Assembly (NCBI GenBank): GCA_022925895.1
Contig: JAKSYS010000209.1
Coordinates: 1 to 64,000 of the forward strand
Direction: 5' to 3'
Source: Fragilaria crotonensis
Taxonomy: Eukaryota > Bacillariophyta > Fragilariophyceae > Fragilariales > Fragilariaceae
Length of the DNA stretch: 64,000 bases
Part shown: positions 24,604-35,481 of the stretch, one piece after another
How the letters are laid out: each line of letters opens with the position of its first letter
Numbering within the stretch: the stretch's first letter is position 1
The notes under the pieces: generated by a model
The model's input: only the letters and a program-made list of their open reading frames with translations
The model's database searches: none
What the model was told of the DNA's origin: nothing
Program-made: the position numbers and the translations under genes

Positions 24604-25727
24604 TTAACCGGGACCGAGGCGGTAGGAGCCCCCGTGAAGCATGGAGGTAGAGAGGCCAGTCATAACTGGTTGCGCCTGAACGTGGAGGTACCGGTAGAGC
24701 TCGTCGGAGCGCCAACGGCCGACCATTTTGATACGGTCGCTCGGGACGCCGGCGCATAAGAGAGCCATGGCACCGCCGGCGCGGGTAGACCGGGCGGAGA
24801 CATCGGCGGGCGTGAAGGCGGGATCGGGGTAGATAGCGAGGGCCGAGCGAAGGCGGTGAGTGAGGTCGTGTGGAAGGACAAACTGGAGGGGAGCGCCGGG
24901 GGCCGAGGCGAAGGCGTTCAACGGGGTGGTCGGGGGGCAAGAGAGGGACCGTAACGCGCATGCACGGGCAGCGAGTGCAAGGACAGGGCAGAGGGTAGGG
25001 TGTCCCGAACGGCCATGGCCGATACGTTCGTTCCGGACGCCATTCTTCTGACGTGTAAACGTCAAGGTGGCGAAAGTGGCCGCGCGTAAGTCAGCGATGG
25101 GGCACGTCGCAAGATCCAAAGCCCGGCTCCCAATCCACAGGTGGAGGTCTTTCAAGCGAAAGAGATTGTCGGCGGGGGTCGGGACGCCGAGATATTCCCC
25201 TGGCCGCAGCAAAAAATAGAAGCCAACAATGAGACAGTCGGCGGCGGCGAGCGCAGCAGGAGTGGCCTCCACCGAGGCGAGGTGGACCGTGTTGGTCAAG
25301 AGGCCAATGGGGAGGGGTTTGACACGAGATGGAGGGTCGTCGGCGGTGGCCCAAGATCGGTAGAGGGCGCGGAGCCGAAAATCCAACTGGCCGTGGTTGC
25401 TCAAGCGACGGTCCGGGGCCCCCATGCCGGCATACGTCTGGCCCACCGCACGGATGGCATCTTCCACCGTGCGAGAGCGGACGGTTGACGGCTGGGAGCG
25501 ATGGATCCGGCGCGGAGGCGTTGAGCGAAGACTTGGAGGAGAGGAACGGGGTCGGAAGGAAGGGAGCCGGGGTCGACGCCCAAACCGTGGCAGAAGGCGA
25601 CCCACAGCTGCCAAGAGCTGGAAGTGGATGTGATGCGTCGCGCCGACACGCGCTGCTGTGTCGCTTGCAGAACAGCGCTCCAATCAGCGCTGAGCTGGTG
25701 GCGGGTGGCACCGTCCAAAGGCGCCAC
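24604..25727 (-). pseudogene. YR2 unit 3 tyrosine recombinase (one frameshift)
   Basis: The N-terminal part starts near 25727 (SADWSAVLQATQQRVS, STSSSWQLWVAFCHGLGVD), typical of the core-binding domain. Near 25480 the frame changes, after which one frame reads to the stop at 24604. Catalytic domain: GFYFLLRPGEYLGV with Arg I, ATLTFTRQKNGVRNE, HPTLCPVLALAARACA, then ARSTRAGGAMALLCAGVPSD, KMVGRWRSDELYRYLHVQ with the Tyr. The usual HxxR motif reads RSTR, so the His is replaced by Arg; unit 2 has the same change. It would catalyse insertion of circular cDNA. The RNase H gene lies just upstream. Confidence 0.8.
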
Positions 25728-25729
25728 GG

Positions 25730-26218
25730 TTATTCCTGTCGGTAAGTAGTGTCAAAGTGAGCAAGGAAAGCAGCATCGGGCAGGTGCCATAAACGGGAGG
25801 CGTCGTCGGCCATCACGTTAGCGGTACCCGCGATGTGTGAGGTAGTGGGCACATAGCGATGGCAACGTTGGTGCAAGGAGTTGAGGCGTAGCAAATACGC
25901 CCTCGGCCCCAAGGATGTGGAGGAGCCTTTGGAGGACCAGGACATGGCTGCCACGTTGTCGGTCGCGACCCAGAGGGTGCGTTCGGCCACATTGGCATGG
26001 TGGGCGAGGACGTCCTTGTGGCCGATCAACGCGGCGAGCTCCAGATCTGAGATGGAGATTGTCCCTTAAGGGTTGTCGGAGGTGACGAGGGCCCGCTGTA
26101 CCTGCTTGGGGAAAGCCATGCGCCATACCGTGGGGGGGAAGGCGCCGGTGGCCTCATTACTGGAGCCGAACCACACGCCTCCCATCCCGACCCCGCTCGC
26201 GTCACTCGCGCCAATGTA
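25730..26218 (-). pseudogene. YR2 RNase H (C-terminal to RT; has a stop, cut by LINE-C)
   Basis: From the LINE-C junction: YIGASDASGVGMGGVW with the first Asp, then SDNP, an in-frame TAA near 26069, then ISDLELAALIGHKD with the Glu, LWVATDNVAAMSW with the Asp, and GTANVMADDASRLW with the last Asp. The order of blocks matches RNase H of DIRS-like elements. The RT that should precede it is at 49374-50916. Confidence 0.8.
26202..26218. repeat. LINE-C target duplication, left copy
   Basis: TCACTCGCGCCAATGTA, 17 bases, identical to 49357-49373; neighbouring bases differ on both sides. It brackets LINE-C and everything nested in it. Confidence 0.92.
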
Positions 26219-26252
26219 AAAAAACTGAACTCTAGATTAACGTACTGCCACG

Positions 26253-26271
26253 GTGTTCATACCAGGAACAC
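26253..26271 (-). other. 3' UTR stem-loop of LINE-C
   Basis: GTGTTC and GAACAC around a 7-base loop: six perfect Watson-Crick pairs, at the same place as in the other LINE copies. Confidence 0.7.
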
Positions 26272-26373
26272 TCGACCCACAAGGCGAAACCTTGCCTTTC
26301 ACTTCAGACAAGCCCCCGCTTCCATGCACTTTCATGCATCCTTTACCTATGGTACCAGTGATATCAAAAACTG

Positions 26374-28990
26374 TCAAATAGATCTTGTGCCGGCTCGGAT
26401 CCTCGTTGCCACGCGTTTCAAATCCGCTTTGATCACTGGTTCATGTATAGCAATCCAGTTTTTATTAACCCAATTTGGGCGATCATAATGCTCCGTTACC
26501 TCTTCATACATCAGGTCTTGCACAGCGGTGCTCAACTGCGCCTTGAGGTCATACAGTTCCCTCAGCTTCCTCTGTAATTCTCGTGTCTCTGCCTGCGCTC
26601 GGGAGCGTTCATCAGCCCCATGTAAATCTTTATTCCGGCTTTCCCATACTACCCACCATTGTTCCCACAGCAGCCCGATCATTGCAACTTGCCACCGGTG
26701 TCCCGTTTGTTTCTTTGTCTTCTTTTTGGTATGTGCGTTCTCAGCTGCTTTCTGTGCATAGAAAGTGTCTTGCAGGTCACTCCATTCGTTGCTGAAGCGC
26801 CCTAGGAACAGTTGCGGCCTCCCCAATTCGTTCTATTGTTTGATCAACCGATGGACGTCGGACGGATAGTTGCGGAAGTCCAGGATGTAATCATCTGTGT
26901 CGTGTGTAAGCCATCCCGTCAAAGCGTCGCGCAGCACCCTTTTTAGGAGGGGCCTCGTACGAAGGGAATCACATTTCTCGACCACGGCAGTTACAGTCTG
27001 GACTCGCCAAGTGGCGTGGCTATCGTGTGTACATTTCAATATGTGGCTCCAGTCCTCCACAGCGGTGTGGCATAAGGGGCACTTATTCCTGAGTTGATCA
27101 CCCCGATGTATGTTTTTGCATGTCGGGAGGATTCCATGGACCAGTTTCGTATAGTGGGTCTTCCGTTTGATGTTTAGCCGAAGGCACGCGCCATGGGCTG
27201 ACCAATTTACATTATTCATCGCCTTGGTCGACCATCCGTATCTCTCCTGAATATACTTCGCGAGACCGGGCTGTGTCGCTTGGTATCTTATGGAGGTTTC
27301 GTAGTTTTTGGTTGTGCTCCCGTTCGGTGTGACCAGATGTACGCCAGCTGTCTCCGTGAGGAGTACCACTGGTCTAGACATTCCGTTCTCGCATTGGTAT
27401 GTCGTAGCCATCAAGTCGGCATCGACATTTAATTGCGCCAATAATGGAAGACGTTCGTACACCGTTTTTCTATCCTGATGCCCTCGAACATATTGGAGCG
27501 TAATGCCGGGACAACGGTGGAGTTCTGTAAGAATACTGCTCAGCAGGTCCCATTCGGGGCCTTTCACGTCCAGATCTTTCACTCGTTTCAATGTTGTGTA
27601 CAAGGTCCCATCTGTTGCCTCGTCCATTGGTTTGACTGTGATCGTTTCTAACAGGCTCTGGCTGTCTGTTGCCAAAATTCCGCTCCATGGTTCCATTTGA
27701 GTCGTGAACTCTGACAACCGCCGGAGGAAACAAAGTATGGCTAACATGCCGTACGCTTCCGCGCGATAGGAGTCGACCTTCGCTCCGCGTGCCGGTCCCA
27801 TGCCTCGTGCTACTCTATCTCCCAAGTCGGAGCTAATCATCCACCCATACGAGCCCTGATTGTCTGTCCATACTGACCCATCACTGACCGCACATACACC
27901 GTGGGACAAGACATCACTTACTGTAAAGGGATCTTCAGATAGGTCAACCTGTTGAAGTAATTCAGCTTCCCATGGAGAAAGCTGACTCACGTATGCATCA
28001 AACGTAGCTGCAGGGCGCACTCGAGTCTCTGGGAAATCCGTTGCTGCACTATTGGTCAGATTCCACAATGTTGGTGCAATGAGTTCGACCGCGCTCGGTG
28101 GCGCTGCGTGGTAAGTTTTCCCATGTTCTGTACTGTGTAGTTTCTCGGTATACCCATGGGCTAGCAGTCTGGATACAGCGTGTATATGCCTCTCCTTGGA
28201 TTCGAACCCATAAAATTGTATCGGATCCGCAAAGTTCCTCGTGTTCGAAATATGCTTGGTGTTGTTGTCTTTGTTGTGGAGTTGGCAAGATCCAAGGGCC
28301 TAACGGTTCGCGCAACTTTCCATCTGCGTCGCTCCATAGCGTCTTGCACATTCGTTTCCATAACTGCCATTCGAGTAAAGACGGACGTTCTTGATAGATT
28401 ACATTCCCATGGGTACGGCTGCTGACCAATGATGTGGTTCCCGTCCACTTCGTTTTATCCAAGTAATCTCCAGTAATGACAGTTATATCGGCCAGTGTTA
28501 CGGCCTGCAGGTATAATCGACAGTAATTGAGTCTTCTGATCTCGGCGTTGGTGAACTGCTTTGAATCTAAGATAGCATCCATTAGGTGATAATCGTAACG
28601 TCGCTGGAGCTTTGGGATTGATGGGACATCCACTTGTAAATACATATTTGTCTCTGCAAGGAATTCTCGGAGGGAGCCAATCCATTTTGACTCCAAGTGC
28701 GGTAGCGCAGAGTGTACATGCTCCAATATCGAGTACGATACGCCGGTCTGTTGTTGAAACCACGACAACGCGACGCGGAGAAGTTTTCCTGCTGTTGACT
28801 GTAACCTCCAATGCCGTACGAACATAATAACTTGGCCGACTCCTTGCTGAACGTATAGGTGCCGAAAATTTGCACCTCCCAATTCCAAAGGTCCATATAG
28901 TATTTCCTTCTTTGTATTCCGATTATACCCGCATCTGGCTACTATGATTGTCATCGCCTGTCTCTGGATCATCTCGAGCTGTTTCTTTTT
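26374..28990 (-). pseudogene. LINE-C ORF2, 3' half: RT C-term, RNase H, zinc knuckle
   Basis: Frame 28972-28049 continues the RT after the LINE-B break (IQRQAMTIIVARCGYNRNTKK, YGPLELGGANFRHLYVQQGV). One frame break near 28060 leads to 28068-26833: RNase H VSDGSVW, RAEAYGMLAI, LATDSQSLLE, VRGHQD, QLNVDADLMA, then zinc knuckle CPLCHTAVEDWSHILKC. A TAG at 26833-26835 replaces a Gln found in LINE-D (YQQN); the same frame then reads on to 26374 (LFLGRFSNEWSDLQD, SRNKDLHGAD, IRAGTRSI). With one frameshift and one stop it is the best kept 3' half in the window. Confidence 0.88.
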
Positions 28991-28993
28991 TAA
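28976..28993. repeat. LINE-B target duplication, left copy
   Basis: GAGCTGTTTCTTTTTTAA, identical to 44589-44606. The last two A could belong to the LINE-B tail, so the true length is 16-18 bases. It lies in LINE-C ORF2, in the stretch encoding KKKQL. Confidence 0.9.
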
Positions 28994-29029
28994 AAAAAAA
29001 GACCTAAAATCGTTTAACGTGCTGCCGCT

Positions 29030-29049
29030 GTTCTCACTGACTAGAAAAC
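29030..29049 (-). other. 3' UTR stem-loop of LINE-B
   Basis: In coding sense GTTTTC, an 8-base loop, GAGAAC; six pairs including one T-G. Preceded by GTCGA and followed by AGCGGCAGCACGTTAA as in LINE-E. Confidence 0.68.
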
Positions 29050-29120
29050 TCGACTCACACGATTGAACAGTACTCTATACGGGTACTGTCCAATAAAAAG
29101 TGCTTCCACAAACAATCAAA

Positions 29121-32100
29121 TCACGTGGAGACAAAATATGTACGAATCGACCGCACTCCTTGAATGGCTCGTGACTTAGCCCGACGCATACTGTCTCTTA
29201 GAATTTGTGCATTGACAGCAAGCCAGTTTTGATTCACCCATGTAGGTCGCTGAGCATGGTCCTGAAGAGTAGGAAGCAACAAATGCTGGATCTGAGGTTC
29301 CAATTGATGCCGCTGGTCATATATCTCTTCTAATCTCCGGTTTACCTCTCGGCGTTCAGCTACAGCGTGTGTTTGTTTATCAACCCGTGCACGTCAGCGG
29401 GACTTCCAAAGTTCATACCACCATTCCCATATGACCAAGATAAGTTGTCGCTGCCATCGGGCGCCGGTTCGCTGAGCTTTCGTGCCATGTTTCTTTGGGA
29501 CCACTCGTCGGTAATAAGCTTCCTGCCTGATGCTCCATTCGTTGCTAAATCGTCCATTGAATATCTGACGCCAACCGATAACATTCTGCTGAATAATGAT
29601 TTCTCGGAGCTCCGTTGGGTAAAATATTGGTGACACCGTCATATTGTCTTCCGATTGAAGCCACTGGAGCAACGCCTCTTGAAGTAAATGCCGGATTAGA
29701 GGGCTAGTCTTCTCTTGATCATGAAAAGTGTTTAAGCGTGTAAACAGTTCACGTCTCCAATTCGACCGAGCCTCTGCAGGACATCGAATGACATGATCGC
29801 GCGTTTCCGGTCACAAGAACATAATGGACACGTTCGTTTACCCGAGTCGATTCGATTTCGCATGCTGTGTGTTGGAAGACAGTCGTGGACAAGTTTCGAG
29901 AAATGAATGCGTCGCTTGATGGAGCTTTTCATGGTTTTGGCGTGAGCATCCCAATTAATGTGACGCATGATTGTTTCATTCCAATGGTTCTTGACTTTAT
30001 ATATTCGCGAAGTCCAGGAGCGGTGGCTGCATACCGAATTACTGCGTCGAAGTTTGCAGTGACCATGCCGTCGTTTAGAAGAAGATATGCTCCTGCATTG
30101 GGTGACATTAAAACATGTGGCCGTGACATCCCAAACTCTTCCTGATAACGAGTGGCCAGCTTGTCAGCATCAACATTGAGTTGAGACATGAGTGATAATC
30201 GTTGATAAGGAGTATCGTTGTCTTGATGTCCTTTAACGTATTGGAGTCGGATATCGGGTAGTCGACGTAGGGATGCTTGAATCTCGATGAGAAGATCCCA
30301 TTCAGGTGTCAAGACATCCAAGGGTTGCAAATGTGTCGCAACATACTCCAATGGTTCTTGACCTTCTTTCTGTTTCCCGAATAACCGATCTAGTAAGCTT
30401 TGACTATCAGTCCCTATCGTGCCCGTCCACTCACCAAACATTTCAGAATATTCGGCCAAACGAATAAGAAAACGAAGAATTGCCAACATGCCACTGCACT
30501 CAGCACGATACGAATCTACCGTGGCCCCCCTGGAGGGTCCGTTTCCACTTGCCATACGTTCACCCGTCGGAGCACTAATCATCCACCCAAATGCACCCTG
30601 AGTGTTATGCTTTGACGATCCATCGCAGCCCGCGAAAAAGCCATCTTGCAACTCCAGAACTGTCATCCGAGGATCATACGATGTACTCGTATAACGAAGG
30701 AGATCTTCTTCCCATGGGTCTAATTGCGCAATAAATTGTTCGAACGTTCTCGGGATAGGAAGCGATGGCTTTTCGGTTCTTTGAGTCGCTTTACTGAGAA
30801 GTTCCCACTCATCTGATGCTTCCAGCATTCGGACGGCAACCGGAGCGGCAGATCTTGGAAGATGATTATAGGATAATAGCTTTCCTGTCTCTTTTAATTT
30901 TCCATTTGTTGTATTGAGACATTCCACGTATCCATCAACAGTCCTAATGGCCACTTTGTTCCGATACCCATACGAGAAATACTCCATGCGTCGCTCTCGA
31001 TGGTCTCTCAGAAATGGTCCGAGGGGTTGTAATAGTTTTCCCGAAGAGTTACTCCACAACCGATTCGCCTTCTTCCATAACTTCCACGTCGGCGTAGACG
31101 GTTTATCCTGGTGAATTTGAATCCATCGAGTACGACTACTCTGCAAGGATGGGGCCCCTTCCACTTTAGACAAATCAAGATATGTCCCATCTACCGTCAC
31201 CAGATCTGAAATAGTAACCACTTGAAGGAATAGACGACAGTAGTTAATGCGTCGGATCTCACCTGCCGTGAACTTTCCAGAATGAACAACCCAATCCATT
31301 ATAAATGAATCATGTTCACGTTCTAAGTGCGGAACGATTCCCGAATCAACATGAATACTCGCACGAATGTTTGCCAAATAATGACGCAGAGAAGCTATCC
31401 ACTTGGAATCAAGGTGAGGAAGTGGGGTAATAACGTCTTCGAGAATAGATATCGAGATACCCGCAGCATATTGACACCATTCCAACAAGATCCTCAACAT
31501 ATCGCCCACTGGAGTATTAGATCTCCAGTGACGAAGAAACAGTCGAATCTGTCCAATACCTTGTTGATCGTACAAGCGTCGAAAGTTTGATCCGCCGTAT
31601 TCAAGAGGACCATACAAGATTTCTCTCTTCATGTTACGATTGTAACCACACTTTGCAAAAATAATCGACATAGCCTTGCGTTGAATTTGTGTTAGCTGCC
31701 GTTCAGTGAAATGGGAATTTGCCAATGGATAGCTCATACTTGGTAGATAAGTCGCGAAGTAGAAAGTCCATGATTCCTCACGAGTGAGATGTGGACCACA
31801 GAAAGATGTTAACTCCTTACTTTTGTCCTGTAATTTCTTGAATTGCACTCGTTGGGTACCCGCAGGCTCTTTATAGTGTCCAAGAGTTTTATGCGCCTCA
31901 TACGTGGACAAGTATTGAGTTCTTGGTCTTCTCCTGCCAGTGCATCTGGGACCGTGACCGTACCATAATTTTCCTGATCGTTGTATAACACCGGCGAGCC
32001 TGATGCAGTGAATTTCCAGGTTAGGACATGATAGGAGCATTTAGAGAGTTCGAGTGATCCCCCAGATACTGCCAACAATCTCGACCAAGCGGTTGCATTC

Positions 32101-34693
32101 GCTTTCATCTTCTGTAAGATTTGTTTCGGGGTATGTATCGTTTCTGGATCTTCAAATGCGTTCGTTTGTCCATTCGAATCGTCGACAAAACCTATCATCC
32201 CCAGTTCTGTTCGCCTTTCTCGATTTGGACTAAGATAGGCTGCTTTAAATGCGACTTCGTCATAACAATCATATAAGATACTTGACAAGAAACACCAAAT
32301 GACTGGAGAGTTGCCACTACCCTGTCCTGTTCCGTATATTGGCTGGTCTGACGTATGTTGATAACCTTCCGTTGCAAGTCCCAATTCAGTACGAATCCGA
32401 TAATCAGTGTGCTCTAACGTTCGTGCATTGGACAATGTAACTTCCCGGGGACTGAATCTCCGACTTGCCAACATAGCCAGATTGGGAATGATCCTATCGT
32501 AGCATGCGGTCGCATCATAATTAGTAAGTATCATAGTTTTCCGAGTGATACGTGACATTTCCAGTTGCAACTCCTCAAGAAAAACAGGATCAATAGCAGT
32601 CCGTTTCGGTCGCGAGCCGTACTGTCCACTGTTGAGTTGATCATATGCCTCCGCCTGTAGCAACGCAGATCGCCATTTCAAACCCAGCATCAAGTTGTAA
32701 TCCGCCTCGTAAATGTGTATGATTCGAGTTCTGTGAATCTTTATATTCCCAGGCTCTTTGAATAAGACCGAATTCGCCACATTACGCCATCTCATATATG
32801 AATACCCACGCTCCAATGCATAGTTCATCAAAATAAGATGAACTCGGAGAATCTCGCTTTGCATGAATGTGAGTGCTTCGCGTTGTTGTTTGTGCTCCTC
32901 ACTTTCATCTTCAAGTATCTCGGGAGTAGGAATGCTTTGCAATCATTGCCTTGTAATGGCCTAGATGCATTCTGGACGGTGAGGTCACGGTAGACTCACG
33001 CCAAGCTTTCAACTTTCCAACATAATCCTCTTTACTTATTGTAGGATATACTCGCATAGACGCGAGCTCGTCGGATATCTGTAAATGCTGTATCACTCGT
33101 TGCACGTCACTATCCATCCCTGCTGGGTACTTGTAGCGACCGCTGAGAATATGATCTGCTTCTGGACCGTCACCGCAATATCCTAACTGATCACGCAACG
33201 GCGCTACCGTAAACGGTGTTCCATCTGCCTGTCCAAAATGGCGACGATTCCTCTGCCGCAATTGCTCAATCACCTCCGTAGGAACATCAACTTGTCTCCA
33301 CTCAGTACACGTTTTGGGGTCCTGGTCTGGGTGCACCGGAATTTCTATCCTGGATATTCCACTTCTCTCACTTTTCTCCTGAAGACGGCGAAGCTTACCA
33401 AACAACCTGTTCAATGCCTCTGCTTTATGCAATTGCCGTAATACTTTGGCCTGTGCATGATCTTTACTTGATGTGGAGGCTTCGAGACACGTTATACGAC
33501 TCATTCTTTCGCTGTCCCGACGTCCGTATTGTTCTGAAATTATGGATCGTACTTGCTGACGCGCCTCTTTTAATTCTCTGGTGCATTCTTTCTCTGTCAC
33601 AGGTGGATCATTTGCAAGGCCAGCCTTGCTCCATGCAGTGCGGATAATAGCTTCATTGTTCAGACGAGTTTTTGCCATCGACAGACATTTTGTTAATATC
33701 TGCGCTTTTTGTCTCGCTTTGTGGAGAGCGACGGACCATGGCGCTGTACCAACTCGTTGAATGGATTTTTCTGCCGCAAGACTTGCTTCAACAACATCTT
33801 TATCCAACCTCTCGGCAAAAGCATGTCGATCTCCTAACCATGTCAATTGATCAATTCGTCGGAAAACATTATGATCTTCCAAAATTTTATACTTCCGTCG
33901 AATGTACGCTGTTACTTGTTGGCGATGGTTGGAGCGGAGAATTCGCGGTTCCAATTTCGAGAGAGGCTGGATCATGGTTCCGAATAGACTCGTGACAGAG
34001 AAATCCACAAAGTATGGTCTATGATCCGTGGTATATCTTGCGTTAAACGCTTCATATCCTGATTTGCGGACGGATTCCACAACCTTGGGTGTGGCAAGCG
34101 CATAATCCAAACATCGTGAACCTCGTGCATATGTTGCCGGCAACGTCGTTCGATGATGATGTCGCATAATATCAATCATACCCAAAGCGTTCATGACGCT
34201 TATCATGCCATCCGCTTCGCACCCGATCTCTTCATTAAAATCCCCCACCAAAAGAATCTCATGACCTGCCTGGCGACATTTTAGAAGGTATTTTTGAAGA
34301 TCGCGCCGAAAAGCCTGTCGTGGATGTATAACGTCATCTTGCTCTTGGATGAGAAGGCTGTGTTGTTGTGAAGCCGCAGTGGTAAGACCTGGAGCAGGAG
34401 TCTGTGACAACTTGGTATGCTGACACGATAGTAATTACACTACCAGCACTGCCTAGGAAAGACTGGCTTGTCCAACGTCCCCATTTATCCCGAAATCGGT
34501 CTCGAACACGAGCACACGTATCTCCAACTGTCAATACAAACGTTCCTCCTGGTTTATACATTCTCTGAAATTCCATTGGCGTGGTACTAAAATCAAGGCG
34601 AGAACGTTGCCAGTACTGTTGTGTCGTATGATACAGTGTACTACGAACATATGCCTTTGTGGTATCCAAGTTGTGTTCTTGTCCGCATGACAC
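29121..34693 (-). pseudogene. LINE-B ORF2: endonuclease rest, RT, RNase H (broken)
   Basis: Continues from 41640 after the YR1 tandem with SCGQEHNLD. Pieces: 34693-34334 and 34410-32911 (endonuclease KWGRWTSQSF, LLVGDFNEEIG, TDHRPYFVDF; pre-RT region with SPSRMHLGHYKAMIAKHSYS), 32942-31809 (motif A NYDATACYDRI, motif B YGTGQGSGNSPVIW, GFVDDSNGQTN), 32040-29929 (RT C-terminus; RNase H GCDGSSK, RAECSGML, IGTDSQSLLD, VKGHQDND, QLNVDADKLA). The zinc knuckle starts CPLCSCD near 29810 but is frameshifted. C-terminal pieces at 29672-29394 and 29303-29121 end GVRSIRTYF. About five frame breaks. It is the closest relative of LINE-E in this window. Confidence 0.9.
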
Positions 34694-35230
34694 CGAAATA
34701 AATTCCGAGTCTTGTCCGCATTTCTCTAAGTCCGTTTAGTCGGATGAGTCGGCCGCCTAGTGGTTTCGTCGTACCGCTGTCTCGCGTACTGTCGCGTCGA
34801 TTCGTGTGTTGCTGTGTGTGGTTTTCTGGATTCTCCTTCATGTTCACGAGGCTAGTGGAACTAAATAGATGGCATCGGAATCTGGTCCTAATAGTTTTGT
34901 CTCTCTCTCCTGGTTCGTCTCGCGGGGTCGGTCCCGTGATATTCATCTAGCGGGGGTCCGTCGCGTCGTTGTGAGTCGACCTGGTTTCCGCCCCATGCAG
35001 TGCATGGCCAGGAGGTAACCGGCGCCGGAGGCGCCGATGAACCTAGGCATCGGGCCAGGAGAGGAGGTGTGGGTGGGTGGGATTAACTAGAGTAGTGTCT
35101 TTGTTGATTCGAGTTCGTCCGGATTGTGAGCAATTCGCATCTTGTGTTGTGTCCGGGTGTTCGTCTGTCTGTGTCTCGTGTTCGTCTGTCTGACGGCGAC
35201 TGCTCTCCCTTTCGAACTTCGGACATGCCA
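34694..35230 (-). mobile_element. YR1 mini-element, first unit of a tandem
   Basis: 537 bases: a full YR1 left end (34694-34992), an 88-base insert not found in the long copies (34993-35080), and a full right end (35081-35230). The insert has two palindromes, CCATGCAGTGCATGG and GGCGCCGGAGGCGCC, and ends in GTGGGTGGGTGGG. There is no coding part. Its right edge CATGCCA joins directly to CGAAATAAA of the full copy. Confidence 0.85.
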
Positions 35231-35481
35231 CGAAATAAATTCCGAGTCTTGTCCGCATTTCTCTAAGTCCGTTTAGTCGGATGAGTCGGCCGCCTAGTGG
35301 TTTCGTCGTACCGCTGTCTCGCGTACTGTCGCGTCGATTCGTGTTGCTGTGTGTGGTTTTCTGGATTCTCCTTCATGTTCACGAGGCTAGTGGAACTAAA
35401 TAGATGGCATCGGAATCTGGTCCTAATAGTTTTGTCTCTCTCTCCTGGTTCGTCTCGCGGGGTCGGTCCCGTGATATTCAT

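Larger units (their letters stand above)
24370..26218 (-). mobile_element. YR2 unit 3, 3' half (split by LINE-C)
   Basis: Left end at 24370-24548 (CGGTACTCTGAATCG to TTGCTCGGAGT), then recombinase and RNase H genes read on the minus strand. It breaks at 26218 in the RNase H motif YIGAS. The other half, with the RT and gag, starts at 49374. The two halves share TCACTCGCGCCAATGTA, the LINE-C target duplication. Confidence 0.88.
26219..28993 (-). mobile_element. LINE-C 3' part
   Basis: The 3' half of LINE-C, minus strand, from the LINE-B insertion at 28993 to its tail of six T (coding sense, 26219-26224). The 3' UTR carries the stem-loop and GGCAGTACGTTAA, a one-base variant of the family box. 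Confidence 0.88.
28994..34693 (-). mobile_element. LINE-B 3' part
   Basis: Minus-strand LINE inserted in LINE-C in the same orientation. The tail is 7-9 T in coding sense (plus-strand A at 28992-29000). It is broken at 34693 by the YR1 tandem and resumes at 41640. Confidence 0.9.

Noticed and set aside
23755-25745. Plus-strand frames over the YR2 recombinase that occur twice
   Set aside because: They are duplicated only because the DNA is duplicated; the minus strand encodes the recombinase with catalytic residues.
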